Of a stretch of DNA of 64,000 bases, positions 51,206 to 60,232 are shown piece after piece. This DNA comes from Nonomuraea polychroma (GTDB lineage: Bacteria > Actinomycetota > Actinomycetes > Streptosporangiales > Streptosporangiaceae), in the NCBI RefSeq assembly GCF_004011505.1, contig NZ_SAUN01000001.1, positions 4,712,001 through 4,776,000 on the forward strand, in the 5' to 3' direction. A program made the position numbers and the translations under genes. Below the pieces are notes generated by a model that ran no database searches, was not told the origin of the DNA, and saw only the letters and a list, made by a program, of their open reading frames with translations. Numbering within the stretch: position 1 is the first letter of the stretch; each line of letters starts with the position of its first letter.

Positions 51206-52576
51206 TCAGAGCCGCGGCAGGGGGATGATCCTGCGGTATTTCCCGCCGGGCGACTGTTGCGGCGGCTCCTCGGCGCGCTCGATCGTCACGTGACCGGCTT
51301 TGTGCTCGGTGAGCAGGTGGACGACCCGGTCGCGCGCGGTCTGCCAGACGCGGTCCGCGTCGGCGCCGTTCGCGGCCCGCAGGCGTACCCGCAGGACGGT
51401 GGGCGCGGTCTGGACGAGCTGGAACTGCTCCATACCGGGAACGGCCAGCGCGGTGCCGAAGGACATGGGCGAGATGCCGACGTGCTCGCCGCGGTCGATG
51501 GGGAAGGTGAGCAGGTCGGCGGCGCGGCCCTGCACCTGGACGGCCGGGAGCGGGCTGCCGCACGGACAGGGGTCGGGACGCACCAGGACGCTGTCGCCGA
51601 GGTCGTAGCGCAGGATCGGCTGGATCCGGTTGGCGAGGTTGCTGATTAGCACGGTGTGCGAGAACTGGCCCGGCGGGACGGGCCGGTGGTCGGCATCGAC
51701 CGGCTCCAGGACGACCCAGTCGCTGTTGACGTGGTACCAGCCGTGCTCGCAGCCGGCTGTGAGGAAGCCGCACTCGCCGCAGGCGTAGGCGGCGCGGACC
51801 TTGGCCCCGAACGCGATGGCGAGCCGCTCCCGGGTCTCCGGGGTCAGCGTCTCACCGCCGAGGACGACGACCGCCGGGCGGATGCGCAACCGGCCGGCCT
51901 CCTGTTCGCCGGCCAGCAGCGTGAGCATGCCAACGAAACCGGCGACGCTGGCCGGATCGAACCGGTTGAGCTCGTCGACTACCCTCTCCATCGACTGGTC
52001 GGTCGGGATGACCCGCATCATCCGGCCGAGCCACGGCCGTTCCAGGGCCGCCCTGGCCGCTCCCGCGACGGTGGCGAAATGGCCGCGGGGCGCGGTGACG
52101 ATGGCGGTGCGGCCGGCACGGGCGAGGGTCCGGAAGACATCACGCGCCGACAGCCCGCCGCCGGTGCGCAACCCGGTGGCGGTGTGCACGGCCAGGCACC
52201 GGTCGTCCTGCACGAAGAGGCCTCGCTGTCCGCTGGTGCCGGTGGTCGTGGTGACCAGGTAGCGGCCGAGGAACCGGTGCCCCACGAGGCCCGGATCGGC
52301 CACGAACGCCTCGACCCGCTCACGGGTCACCTCGCGGTCGGTGACCCAGTCGTCGAAGCGGGCCATCAGTGTCTTCTTGCTGGTGACCGGGAGGAGCTCG
52401 GGGTCGTCGACCCGCGCAGGCAGGTCGCCGTACAGCTCGCAGTAGTAGGGCGAGTGAGCGCGGGCGTAGGCTACCAGCTCGGCCAGGCGGGCTTGCCGCC
52501 GCCGGGCGATCGCCTCGGAGCCTTCCCGTACGGCGCGCCGCATGTCGCGGGCGAGCTGCCGGATGCTTTCCCCCAT
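51206..52576 (-). CDS. PaaK/CapK-like adenylate-forming enzyme
   Basis: A 456-residue protein of the phenylacetate-CoA ligase / CapK-like branch of the ANL superfamily. The ATP-binding loop T-T-T-T-G-T-S-G is near residue 115, Y-A-C-G-E-C-G near 268, and the R-Y-D-L-G-D motif near 329 is followed by C-P-C-G and R-A-A-D. It should activate a carboxylate as an acyl-adenylate; the substrate is unknown. It follows the TetR gene by 28 bp on the same strand. Confidence 0.85.
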   Translation of the reverse strand: MGESIRQLARDMRRAVREGSEAIARRRQARLAELVAYARAHSPYYCELYGDLPARVDDPELLPVTSKKTLMARFDDWVTDREVTRERVEAFVADPGLVGHRFLGRYLVTTTTGTSGQRGLFVQDDRCLAVHTATGLRTGGGLSARDVFRTLARAGRTAIVTAPRGHFATVAGAARAALERPWLGRMMRVIPTDQSMERVVDELNRFDPASVAGFVGMLTLLAGEQEAGRLRIRPAVVVLGGETLTPETRERLAIAFGAKVRAAYACGECGFLTAGCEHGWYHVNSDWVVLEPVDADHRPVPPGQFSHTVLISNLANRIQPILRYDLGDSVLVRPDPCPCGSPLPAVQVQGRAADLLTFPIDRGEHVGISPMSFGTALAVPGMEQFQLVQTAPTVLRVRLRAANGADADRVWQTARDRVVHLLTEHKAGHVTIERAEEPPQQSPGGKYRRIIPLPRL

Positions 52577-52604
52577 GATCGTCGGTCCTCTCTCTGGTGA
52601 TGTG

Positions 52605-53231
52605 TCAAGGGTTCGCGGTGGGCGGCCGCACCGAGAGCAGGCCGCGCATGGCGATCTCCACGCCGTGCCGGCTCGCCTCCCACAGCTCCTCCTGGGACCG
52701 GCCGAGCTGGACGCTCGCCAGGCCCGCCTGCTGGATGGCCCCCATCAGGGCTCCAGTCATCGCGGCCGCGGTGACCGGGTCGAGGCCGGGGAACGCCTTC
52801 CGCAGCTCGCCTGCGATACGCTGCTGCAGGTCCAGCAGCAGGTAGAGCCCCTTGGCCTGAAGTGCTGGCGTGGTCAGAGCCAACCGGGCCACGGCCGACA
52901 GTTCCTCGGGCTCCTTGACGGGGACCTTGGGCCGGCGGTGGGCGGCGTACCGCTCGACCGCCCTGGCCAGCACCTCGCCCGGACCCTCCCCCGGCCGGCG
53001 GTCCGCGATCGCCCCGACCAGCACGTCGAAGTCCCGCTCCACGTCGACGTACAACACCTCGTCTTTGGTGCGGAAGTAATTGAAGAACGTCTTGGGATCG
53101 ACGTCCGCCGCCGCGGCGATCTGCGCCACGGTGGTCTGCTCATACCCCTGCTCCTCGAACAGCCTGAGGGCCGCCATCACGATGCGCTGCCGGGTCTCAC
53201 GCTTCTTCCGCTCCCGCCGCGACTCCTGCAT
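52605..53231 (-). CDS. TetR family regulator
   Basis: A 208-residue TetR protein with the helix-turn-helix at about residues 10-56 (V-A-Q-I-A-A-A-A-D-V-D-P-K-T-F-F-N-Y-F) and a C-terminal TetR_C domain. The ATG at 53229-53231 gives the usual N-terminal E-R-K-K-R-E-T-R-Q-R-I. It is first in an operon with the adenylating enzyme and has a palindrome 28 bp upstream. Confidence 0.9.
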   Translation of the reverse strand: MQESRRERKKRETRQRIVMAALRLFEEQGYEQTTVAQIAAAADVDPKTFFNYFRTKDEVLYVDVERDFDVLVGAIADRRPGEGPGEVLARAVERYAAHRRPKVPVKEPEELSAVARLALTTPALQAKGLYLLLDLQQRIAGELRKAFPGLDPVTAAAMTGALMGAIQQAGLASVQLGRSQEELWEASRHGVEIAMRGLLSVRPPTANP

Positions 53232-53258
53232 GCCGTCAAAAATACGCCTAATGGAATT

Positions 53259-53273
53259 TTCCAGCAACTGGAA
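53259..53273 (-). promoter_or_regulatory. TTCCAG/CTGGAA dyad upstream of tetR
   Basis: TTCCAG-3-CTGGAA, a perfect 6-bp dyad, lies 28-42 bp upstream of the TetR start within an AT-rich patch. It is the likely autoregulatory operator. Confidence 0.5.
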
Positions 53274-53486
53274 CGTTCTGGCCGACGAGAGGTGTATCGC
53301 GGCCCCCACATGGCAGAAGAGGGGCCGCGAATGCCTGTGCCAGGTGACTTTCGAAAAGCTCGGTATCGCTACCGGGGCAAGGCCGTTCCCAGCCCTCGGC
53401 CGGAGCCTTGACCGGCCCGGCTCCAACGGCTCGAACGATCGGGGTCGGCCGAAGCGGGGACCGCTGATTTCCCCCGCCCGCCCGTC

Positions 53487-53522
53487 GTACCCGGCGTGCG
53501 GCTCTCACCGCACCGGGCGTCG
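53487..53522 (-). ncRNA. Group II intron domain V (relic 3)
   Basis: The minus strand reads GCCCGGTGCGG-TGAG-A-GCCGCAC followed by a 2-nt bulge and CCGGGTAC, with the GGGCGGGCGG tail seen after domain V. No intron-encoded protein sequence is recognisable next to it, so only the 3' end survives. Confidence 0.5.
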
Positions 53523-53640
53523 AGCCACGCCGGGGCGAGTAACCCCCCGCTGGCCGACCTCGATGGCGTGCTGAGGCCATGGCCACGGTGGCCAGTTCTC
53601 ACGCGATCTCAGCGCCGTAGGACGCCTTCTGACGCTGAAG

Positions 53641-53670
53641 TCCCCATCCGCGCTCCCGCACGGATGGGGA
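53641..53670 (-). terminator. Terminator of the two-component operon
   Basis: Perfect 10-bp arms (53641-53650 and 53661-53670) with a 10-nt loop, three bases after the response regulator stop codon. Confidence 0.65.
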
Positions 53671-53673
53671 GGG

Positions 53674-54318
53674 TCAGGCCTGCAGGTAGTGCAGGACGGC
53701 GAGTACCCGGCGGTGGTCGTTGTCCGACGGAGACAGGCCGAGCTTGGTGAAGATCTGCGTCACGTGCTTCTCCACCGAGCCGTACGACAGGAACAGCGCG
53801 GCGGCGATGGAGTTGTTGGAACGCCCCTCCGCCATCATGGCCAGCACCTCGCGTTCCCTCGGGGTGAGCGTGCCCAGGGTCTCCGCGCGGCGGCTGGCGC
53901 CCATGATCTGGGTGACGACCTCGGGATCGAGGACGGTCTGCCCGACCGCGATCTGGTCGAGCGCGGCCAGGAAGTCCTTGACGTCGGCGACGCGCTCCTT
54001 CAGCAGGTATCCCACGCCATGGGCGCCGCCGGCGAGCAACTGGGTCGCGTAACGCGTCTCGATGTACTGGGAGAACACCAGCACGCCCACCTCTGGGTGA
54101 TCACGGCGAATCTGGATCGCGGCTCGCAGGCCCTCGTCGGTGTGGGTAGGCGGCATGCGTACGTCGACCACGGCGATGTCGGGACCGTGTTCCGCCACGG
54201 CGGCCAGGAGCGCGTCGCCATCGCCCACGGCGGCCACCACCTCGTGGTCGCGGGAGGTGAGCAGCATGCACAGGCCCTCCCGGAGCATCACGGCGTCCTC
54301 GGCGATCACGATGCGCAT
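53674..54318 (-). CDS. NarL/FixJ-type response regulator
   Basis: A 214-residue regulator with a receiver domain (acidic E7/D8, phosphoacceptor D52 in V-V-D-V-R-M-P, lysine in L-L-K-E-R) and a C-terminal LuxR-type helix-turn-helix (L-T-P-R-E-R-E-V-L-A-M-M-A-E-G, V-E-K-H-V-T-Q-I-F-T-K-L). It is encoded 12 bp after its kinase on the same strand. Confidence 0.94.
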   Translation of the reverse strand: MRIVIAEDAVMLREGLCMLLTSRDHEVVAAVGDGDALLAAVAEHGPDIAVVDVRMPPTHTDEGLRAAIQIRRDHPEVGVLVFSQYIETRYATQLLAGGAHGVGYLLKERVADVKDFLAALDQIAVGQTVLDPEVVTQIMGASRRAETLGTLTPREREVLAMMAEGRSNNSIAAALFLSYGSVEKHVTQIFTKLGLSPSDNDHRRVLAVLHYLQA

Positions 54319-54330
54319 GCACTGCTCCGT

Positions 54331-55560
54331 TCAGATGTGCAGGGGGAGTTCGACTGTGATCACCGTAGGTCCTCCGGCCGGGCTGTGAATGTCGATCATG
54401 CCGTCCAACGTCTGGACCCGGGCGGCCAGTCCGCGTAATCCGGATCCGGTGCCGATCGCCGCGCCGCCGGTGCCGTCGTCGCGCACCCGGAGGGTCAGCA
54501 GTCCATCACGCACCTGTACCTCGATGGCGGCGTGCCTGGCGCCGCTGTGCTTGACCACGTTGGCGAGCAGTTCCGTCGTGCAGAAGTAGGCGATGGCCTC
54601 GATGGCCGGAGCCGGTCGCTCGGGCAGGTCGGCTTCGAACCGGGCGGGGATCGGGCTCCGTCCGGTGAGCGTGGCCAGGGCGACCTCCAGCCCTTGGTCG
54701 AGTGCCGGCGGGTGGATGCCGCGGATCAGGTCACGCAGCTCCGCCACGGTCTCCTTGGCGCTGCGGTGCGCGCTGTCGACGAGGACGCGGGCGCGCTGGA
54801 GCCGTTCGGGCTGGTCGGCCTGCTCGAGCTCGTCCTGGGCCATGCCCAGGCTCATGGCCAGCGTCACCAGCCGTGCCGCCGTCCCGTCGTGCAGGTCTCG
54901 CTCGATCCGGCGGAGCCTGGCGATCGCGTCCTCTGCGGCCAGCGCCCGTGCCTGCTCCAGTCGGCGGATCCGGGTGTCGCCCGGCGCGGGCCCGAGCAGC
55001 GTACGGGCGAGCATGCGCTCGGGGGCCAGAGCGAGGTGGACGCCCCACGGGGCGAGGAGCAGCAGCGCCAGTCCGGCCGCGCTCACCAGCGCCGCAACCG
55101 GCCAGCCGGGGGGAGACAGGTGCGCCAAGGCGGAGAACTGCGCCCACAGGGGGCAGCCGAGCAGGAGCAGGCCGCCTCCCCACAACGCGGCGGCGGCCGC
55201 ACAGGCGACCACGGCCACCGGCAGCCGGAGCAGGCTGTGGATGACGGCGCGCCATCCCGTCACGTCACCGAGCGCCGCGCCGAGCCGGTTCAGCAGGCCC
55301 GGCCCGGCACAGAACGGGCCGGGATCGGGCACCCGCACCCCGGCCCACGCTCGTGCCAGCCGTCGATTGGCCGTGCCGAGCCCTCTGGCCGCCATCACGC
55401 TCAGGGCCAGCATCGGCACTCCGACGAGATTCGCCGTCAGCATGACGCTCAGCAGCACGAGAACGAGATGGACCAGGCCGGCTCCCACCATGAACGGCAA
55501 CATCAGCGCGTAAGCGAGCTCACGCTGCGACCGCTCCCGCACCGGAGTAGTGATCAGCAC
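54331..55560 (-). CDS. Sensor histidine kinase (HisKA_3 type)
   Basis: A 409-residue kinase with about four to six N-terminal hydrophobic helices in two groups (residues 17-60 and 112-182), phosphoacceptor H224 in R-D-L-H-D-G, and a HATPase domain with E-L-L-A-N-V-V-K-H-S and G-x-G-L-R-G-L. It has no extracytoplasmic sensor domain, so it probably senses membrane state. The GTG at 55558-55560 with GAGAGG upstream is the best start; the frame continues to 56079 as a shadow of the divergent gene. Confidence 0.88.
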   Translation of the reverse strand: MLITTPVRERSQRELAYALMLPFMVGAGLVHLVLVLLSVMLTANLVGVPMLALSVMAARGLGTANRRLARAWAGVRVPDPGPFCAGPGLLNRLGAALGDVTGWRAVIHSLLRLPVAVVACAAAAALWGGGLLLLGCPLWAQFSALAHLSPPGWPVAALVSAAGLALLLLAPWGVHLALAPERMLARTLLGPAPGDTRIRRLEQARALAAEDAIARLRRIERDLHDGTAARLVTLAMSLGMAQDELEQADQPERLQRARVLVDSAHRSAKETVAELRDLIRGIHPPALDQGLEVALATLTGRSPIPARFEADLPERPAPAIEAIAYFCTTELLANVVKHSGARHAAIEVQVRDGLLTLRVRDDGTGGAAIGTGSGLRGLAARVQTLDGMIDIHSPAGGPTVITVELPLHI

Positions 55561-55663
55561 ACGCCACCTCTCTGCTTGCCTGTCCACGCTCCTCCTCGCC
55601 AGACGCCGCACGCCGTCCAGCCTGACGGACACGCTCGCGCGAGAACAGCCGGACAGCCCGTGG

Positions 55664-55696
55664 GGGACATCCCGAAACCAAAACGGAGGACGTCCC
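55664..55696. promoter_or_regulatory. Imperfect dyad between kinase and hydrolase genes
   Basis: GGGACATCC (55664-55672) and GGACGTCCC (55688-55696) are inverted with one mismatch. They lie in the divergent region between the kinase and the secreted hydrolase, about 40 bp before the hydrolase start. Confidence 0.35.
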
Positions 55697-55735
55697 GGTG
55701 GTGGCCATCCGGTCGGTGTCACCAGAGTGATCACC

Positions 55736-57151
55736 ATGACGACAACCAAGCAGCGGCGCAGGCGCGCGAGGACCAGAGGGCTGGTCATCGGTGTAACGGT
55801 GGCGGCGCTGGCGGGAATGACCCCGGGGGCCTCCGCCGCTCGGGATGCGCAGCCGACCTGGCGGGACTGCGTCGGCCAGGGCATACCGGCGGGCATGCAG
55901 TGCGCTGAGATCGAGGTGCCGGTGGACTGGGCCAAGCCGGACGAGTCGAAGGTCAAACTGGACCTGGCCCGGCTGCCCGCCACCGAGTCTGCGCACCGGA
56001 TCGGCAGCGTGCTGGGGGTTCCCGGCGGTCCCGGGGCCAACGGGATCGACGACCTGAAGCGCGCTGCGACCGACCTCACCGAACTGCGGCGCAGGTTCGA
56101 CCTCGTCGCCTACAAGCCGCGCACCACCGTGTGGCGTGATCAGATGCCCCCATCTTGCATGCAGCCTGGAACGTCACTGTTCGAGCCACAGGGGCAGAAG
56201 CAGTACAAGGCCTTGGCCGCGGCGATGACCAAGGCCCTCAAAGAGTGCCAGAACGCGGACAAGACCGGCCTGTTCGCCCACATGGACTCTCTGTCGGTGG
56301 CCAGAGACATGGACGCGGTTCGCGAGGCTCTGGGCGAGGAACGGCTGAGCTTCATGGCCAACTCCTACGGAGGGGTGCCCGCCGCCGCCTATGCCCGGCT
56401 GTTCCCGCAGCGCATCCGAGCCATGTACCTCGACGGGACGATCAACCAGGTCGACGGCTGGCGCGACCAGACGCTGCGGACTCTGCCCGTCCTGGAACGG
56501 GTCTTCACCAGATTCACCACCTGGTGTGCGGACACCCCCGCCTGCGCGTTGCACGGACAGGACGCCGGGGCGGTCTGGCGCAAGCTCATTCGAGACGCCG
56601 ATCGCAGGCCGATCCCGGTCACGTCGTCCGAGTTCGGCAAGGGCGAGCTGACCGGATGGCATCTGAGGAGTTTCGGCTTCATCGGCGACCCCGGACCGAA
56701 CAACTCGCGGTGGCTGGCCTTCGCCGAGGCGGTCAACAAGGCCCGGGGCGGGGACGGGTCCGGTTTCGCCGATTTCGCTCTCGGCAACGCGCGGATCTGG
56801 GCCGCGCCCGGAGCGCTGGCGATGACGTGCGCAGATGACCGTGGCTACAGCAGCTACGCGCAGCTGCGGAAGTTCCGCCGTCAGGCGGAGAAGATCTCGC
56901 CGAACTTCGGGGGAGCGTCATTCGACGCGCTCGGATGCACCGGTTGGCCGCTACCGGTCGCCAACCCTTCCCGCCCCCTGCTGACTCGTGGCCTGCCGCC
57001 ATTCCTGGGAGTCGGCAGCACGTGGGGCGACTACGCATGGACCGAGAGCTTCACCAGGATGATCCCGGGATCAGTGACCGTCGGCTACGACGGGCCCGGC
57101 CATGTCATGTACCTGTCGGGCTGTCAATGGACTCTGAGATTTCCCCGGTGA
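55736..57151 (+). pseudogene. Secreted TAP-like alpha/beta hydrolase, 3' end split off by IS21 insertion
   Basis: This gene encodes a secreted tripeptidyl-aminopeptidase-like hydrolase: a Tat- or Sec-type signal (R-R-R-R-A-R-T-R then a hydrophobic core to about residue 35), the oxyanion segment G-V-P-G-G-P-G near residue 95, nucleophile S210 in A-N-S-Y-G-G and the C-terminal histidine in D-G-P-G-H-V. Native coding ends at 57121, where an IS21 element begins. The interrupted frame adds nine element-encoded residues and stops at 57151, giving 471 residues. The intact protein would be 489 residues with the tail at 59782-59865. The catalytic residues are upstream of the break, so some activity might remain. 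The first Gly of the nucleophile elbow is Ala, unlike its paralogue. Confidence 0.88.
57116..57121 (+). repeat. Target-site duplication of the IS21 element, left copy
   Basis: TCGGGC, repeated exactly at 59776-59781 on the other side of the element. Confidence 0.85.
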
Positions 57152-57224
57152 CGGACTTGAGATGTCCCCGCTGGTGGACAGCGGTTCTCCCCGGGATGGA
57201 CACGGTTTCTCCCCGGGGCTGGGG

Positions 57225-58055
57225 TTAGTTGAGTGGGACGACGCCGTTGCCGGTGGTGGCTTCGGTGAGCCGGTGGCTGTCACCTTGGGTGACGACGACG
57301 TGGGCGTGGTGCAGGAGTCGGTCGACGGTCGCGGTGGCGAGGGTCTTGGGCATGATCTCGTCGAAGCCGGACGGATGCAGGTTGCTGCTGACGGCGAGAC
57401 TTCGCCGCTCGTAGGCGGCATCGACCAGGCGGTAGAAGCCTTCGGCGGCGTCGGCGGAGACGGGTAGCAGGCCGATGTCGTCGACGATGATGAGGTCGGT
57501 GCGGGTGATGCGGGTCATCGCCTTGCTGACGGAGTCGTCGACGCGGTGGCGGCGGACCAGGGCGCCGAGGTCTTCGATGGTGAACCAGGCGACGGTGAGG
57601 CCTGCGTCGACGGCGGCTTGGCCGAGGGCTTCGCAGAAGTGGCTTTTGCCGGTCCCGGATGGGCCGCAGATGCATAGGTTCTCCCGGCGGCCGACCCATT
57701 CCAGGGTGCGCAGGGCGGACTGGGTCGGGATGGGGATGGAAGAGGCGTCTTCGTTCCAGATGTGGAAGGTCTTGCCGGTGGGGAACGCCGCCCGGCTGCG
57801 GCGGGTTCGCAGGTTCGCGGCGTCTCGGCCTGCGGCTTCCTCGGCGAGCAAGGCCCGCACTACTTCGGCGGGATCCCAGCGCTGGGCCTTGGCGGTGGGG
57901 ACGATTTCGGCCAGTGCCCGGCGGATGTGCGGGAGTTTGAGGCGTCTGGTGAGTGCGATCGCCTCGTCATAGGCGGCGCCCGAGACGGCGGCGCCTGCCG
58001 CGGCTGGGGCTGCCAGGCGAGGCGGGGCCGTGGTCGGGATCGGGGTGGTCGTCAA
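57225..58055 (-). CDS. istB: IS21 helper ATPase IstB
   Basis: A 276-residue AAA+ ATPase of the DnaC/IstB type that assists target selection by IstA. Walker A G-P-S-G-T-G-K-S is at residues 131-138, Walker B L-I-I-V-D-D-I-G follows, and a sensor-like S-S-N-L occurs later. A TTG start at 58053-58055 has AAGGAG upstream. It is encoded 109 bp downstream of istA. Confidence 0.93.
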   Translation of the reverse strand: MTTTPIPTTAPPRLAAPAAAGAAVSGAAYDEAIALTRRLKLPHIRRALAEIVPTAKAQRWDPAEVVRALLAEEAAGRDAANLRTRRSRAAFPTGKTFHIWNEDASSIPIPTQSALRTLEWVGRRENLCICGPSGTGKSHFCEALGQAAVDAGLTVAWFTIEDLGALVRRHRVDDSVSKAMTRITRTDLIIVDDIGLLPVSADAAEGFYRLVDAAYERRSLAVSSNLHPSGFDEIMPKTLATATVDRLLHHAHVVVTQGDSHRLTEATTGNGVVPLN

Positions 58056-58164
58056 CGTGCTTCTCCTTGGGCGGTGGTTTCGGGCAGCGTGCAGCCCGAA
58101 CGCGGCAGGTCAGGTCATGCGGGCGGGATGCTCGTGCGGGACGGTGCCGAGGGGTGGGCTGAGG

Positions 58165-59643
58165 TCAGCGGCCAAGTTGGGCCCAGGCCGAGGTGCCGGG
58201 TTGCAGGCTGTGGGTCTCGCTCGCCCGTGAGGGGATGTCGGGTTCGCGGGCGCTTTGGTAGTCCAGGATGGCCATCAGGTCATGTTCGGCGAACCGGCCG
58301 GCGAGCGCTGCGGTGCCCAGCGCCCGGTCGACGGCCTGGTTGCCGCGGAGTTTGGCCAGGGTGACGGCCTCGGCCATCTTGAATCGGATGCGCGTCACGC
58401 CCTGGGCGGCGGCCTCCATCAGCCACTGAGCCGCGCCGGGCCCGATCGCCAGGAAGGCGGCTTCCGCGGCGTTGACCGGCTTGGGAGTGCGCTGGCCGCG
58501 GGCGGTGTCGGGGTAGTGCTCGTCGCGGATGCGGGGGTTGCCCGGGGTGGAGCGCTGATGCCGGGCGATCTCGGTGACCATCCCGTCGATGACGGCGGCC
58601 ACGACGAGCTCGTCGCCGTGGAAGCGCACCCAGACCTTCGAGTCGATCAGCGCGTGCGGGACGGAGTAGCGGACGGACCCGACCGACACGGTCGAGTCCT
58701 TGCCCACCTTTCGAGTCTCGCCGAACACGCCGACATAGGGCTGCTCAGGCACCAGATGCAGCCGGAGCCGCTCCTCGGCGAGCATCTGGGCCGGGACTTG
58801 GCGGGTCTCTCGATGCAGGCGGCCGTTCACCTCGGCCGTGAACTCAGCGCACGCCACCTCCAGATCGGCGAAGGCCGAGTAGGCGACCCGCAGGTTCACC
58901 TCGGTCGGCACCAGGTCCCGCTTAGCGATCCGTACTGTCGCCTCGGTCCCGCCCTTGGACTGCGGGTCGGCCGGCATGCAGGTGCGCATCACCGTCCCGT
59001 AATGCCGCCCGATCGGGAGAATGTCAGGGTTACGGACCGCGACCCGGGCCACATGATCGACCGTCACGGTCTTCTCGTTGTCGGTCAGGCAATACGTCGG
59101 CACCCCGCCGAACTGGCGAAACGTCGTATCCAGGCAGGCCGCGATCGTCGGCAGCGTCTTGTCGAAGGTCGGGATCACCACCCGAAACCGCGACCAGGCC
59201 AGCCACGCGCACCACAACTGCGTCTGACGTCCATCGACCTTGGGACCAAACCCCCAGTCCCACTGCATCCACAACCCCGGCTCGACGATCCACGGCCGGT
59301 GCACCCGGCGGTTGCCCGCCCGATACGACTTCTTCGCCGCCGCGACCGCCCGCCGGGTTGTGCGGTCGGTGCCGGTGAACCCCATCGCCCGCAGCTTCTT
59401 ATGGACGACATCGCCGCCGATCCGGCCGCCCGACCGCTCGACCAGCTCCTCGATCTTCGGCATGAACTCGTCGATCATCTTCGGCCGGTCTGCCCGCACC
59501 GTCGGATCCACTCCCGTGCCCCGCAGCAGCACATACCGGCGCACCGTGTGATGGTCACAACCCGCCAGCTCAGCCGCTGCGCGGTAACTGCCCGTGAGGT
59601 CATACGCCTCAAGAATCTCCATGATCTCCTCATCGCTCTTCAC
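58165..59643 (-). CDS. istA: IS21 transposase IstA
   Basis: A 492-residue DDE transposase. An N-terminal helix-turn-helix (about residues 15-40) precedes the rve catalytic core with D129 (W-D-W), D188 (L-T-D-N-E-K) and E234 (G-G-T-E-A). A C-terminal beta-barrel domain follows (V-R-Y-S-V-P). Length and layout are those of a functional IstA. Confidence 0.93.
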   Translation of the reverse strand: MKSDEEIMEILEAYDLTGSYRAAAELAGCDHHTVRRYVLLRGTGVDPTVRADRPKMIDEFMPKIEELVERSGGRIGGDVVHKKLRAMGFTGTDRTTRRAVAAAKKSYRAGNRRVHRPWIVEPGLWMQWDWGFGPKVDGRQTQLWCAWLAWSRFRVVIPTFDKTLPTIAACLDTTFRQFGGVPTYCLTDNEKTVTVDHVARVAVRNPDILPIGRHYGTVMRTCMPADPQSKGGTEATVRIAKRDLVPTEVNLRVAYSAFADLEVACAEFTAEVNGRLHRETRQVPAQMLAEERLRLHLVPEQPYVGVFGETRKVGKDSTVSVGSVRYSVPHALIDSKVWVRFHGDELVVAAVIDGMVTEIARHQRSTPGNPRIRDEHYPDTARGQRTPKPVNAAEAAFLAIGPGAAQWLMEAAAQGVTRIRFKMAEAVTLAKLRGNQAVDRALGTAALAGRFAEHDLMAILDYQSAREPDIPSRASETHSLQPGTSAWAQLGR

Positions 59644-59775
59644 GAGCGCCCACTCTGCCGAGTAGGCCAGGACGAACCCGTGGGGAGATCCGGTGTCCGT
59701 CAGCGGGGAGAACTCATGTCCGTCGATGGGGGCCGTTCATGTCCGCCATTGGGGATTCTGCCGTGTCCACTGACA

Positions 59776-59781
59776 TCGGGC
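59776..59781 (+). repeat. Target-site duplication of the IS21 element, right copy
   Basis: TCGGGC, identical to 57116-57121. Confidence 0.85.
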
Positions 59782-59865
59782 AAGACGTGCCCTATCCAAC
59801 ACGCCACCACGTACCTGACCGACCTGAAGCTGCCCAAGCCGGGTACCACCTGCCCTGCCGAATGA
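59782..59865 (+). pseudogene. Detached 3' end of the TAP-like hydrolase gene
   Basis: Directly after the right target duplication, the original reading frame resumes and runs 27 codons to a TGA at 59863-59865, including K-T-C-P and a closing P-G-T-T-C-P-A-E. The cysteine-containing tail is characteristic of TAP-like hydrolases. Joining 57121 to 59782 restores an uninterrupted 489-residue gene. Confidence 0.88.
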
Positions 59866-60161
59866 CAGCCATATCGATTGGAGTCGGCTGCCCGATCAGC
59901 ACCACCGCGAGACCATGAGGAGGCACGCAGGTTGATCGAGTGACGCAAACAGCTCTCACAAACGAGCGTTTATGAGAAGGAGGGCGGCGAGAACTGGCCT
60001 GGGTCTGATCGACGTCGCCGCCTCCTCGCATGCCTCCCGCGCCCCCGGACGTCATGGTGGCCAAGCGCTTGGGATGCTCACCAACACACTGACAACCCCC
60101 GAATGGACGATCAGTCATCTCATCCTCACGCCCGATGGGCACACCTGCTGAGCATGATCGA

Positions 60162-60189
60162 TTATCGGGACGAATCGTCCTCCCGATAA
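60162..60189. promoter_or_regulatory. Perfect 9-bp inverted repeat before the second TAP-like hydrolase
   Basis: TTATCGGGA (60162-60170) and TCCCGATAA (60181-60189) flank a 10-bp spacer, 44 bp before the hydrolase ATG. It is a probable operator for an unlinked or nearby regulator. The rest of 59866-60232 holds no supported gene. Confidence 0.55.
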
Positions 60190-60232
60190 CCGCGGTGCGC
60201 GACCGGCCAACCCACTTGACGATCGGAGAAGC

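Larger units (their letters stand above)
57122..59775 (-). mobile_element. IS21-family insertion sequence, complete
   Basis: A 2654-bp element with terminal inverted repeats TGTCAATGGAC (57122-57132) and its near-complement at 59765-59775 (10 of 11 matching), further internal copies of the GGAC/GTCC-containing repeat near both ends, istA and istB in IS21 order, and a perfect 6-bp duplication TCGGGC outside. All parts look intact, which suggests a recent and possibly active insertion. Confidence 0.92.

Noticed and set aside
53369..53602. Minus-strand ORF of 77 codons reading through the third group II intron domain V.
   Set aside because: Translated intron RNA commonly gives such spurious ORFs; the RNA structure explains the sequence better.
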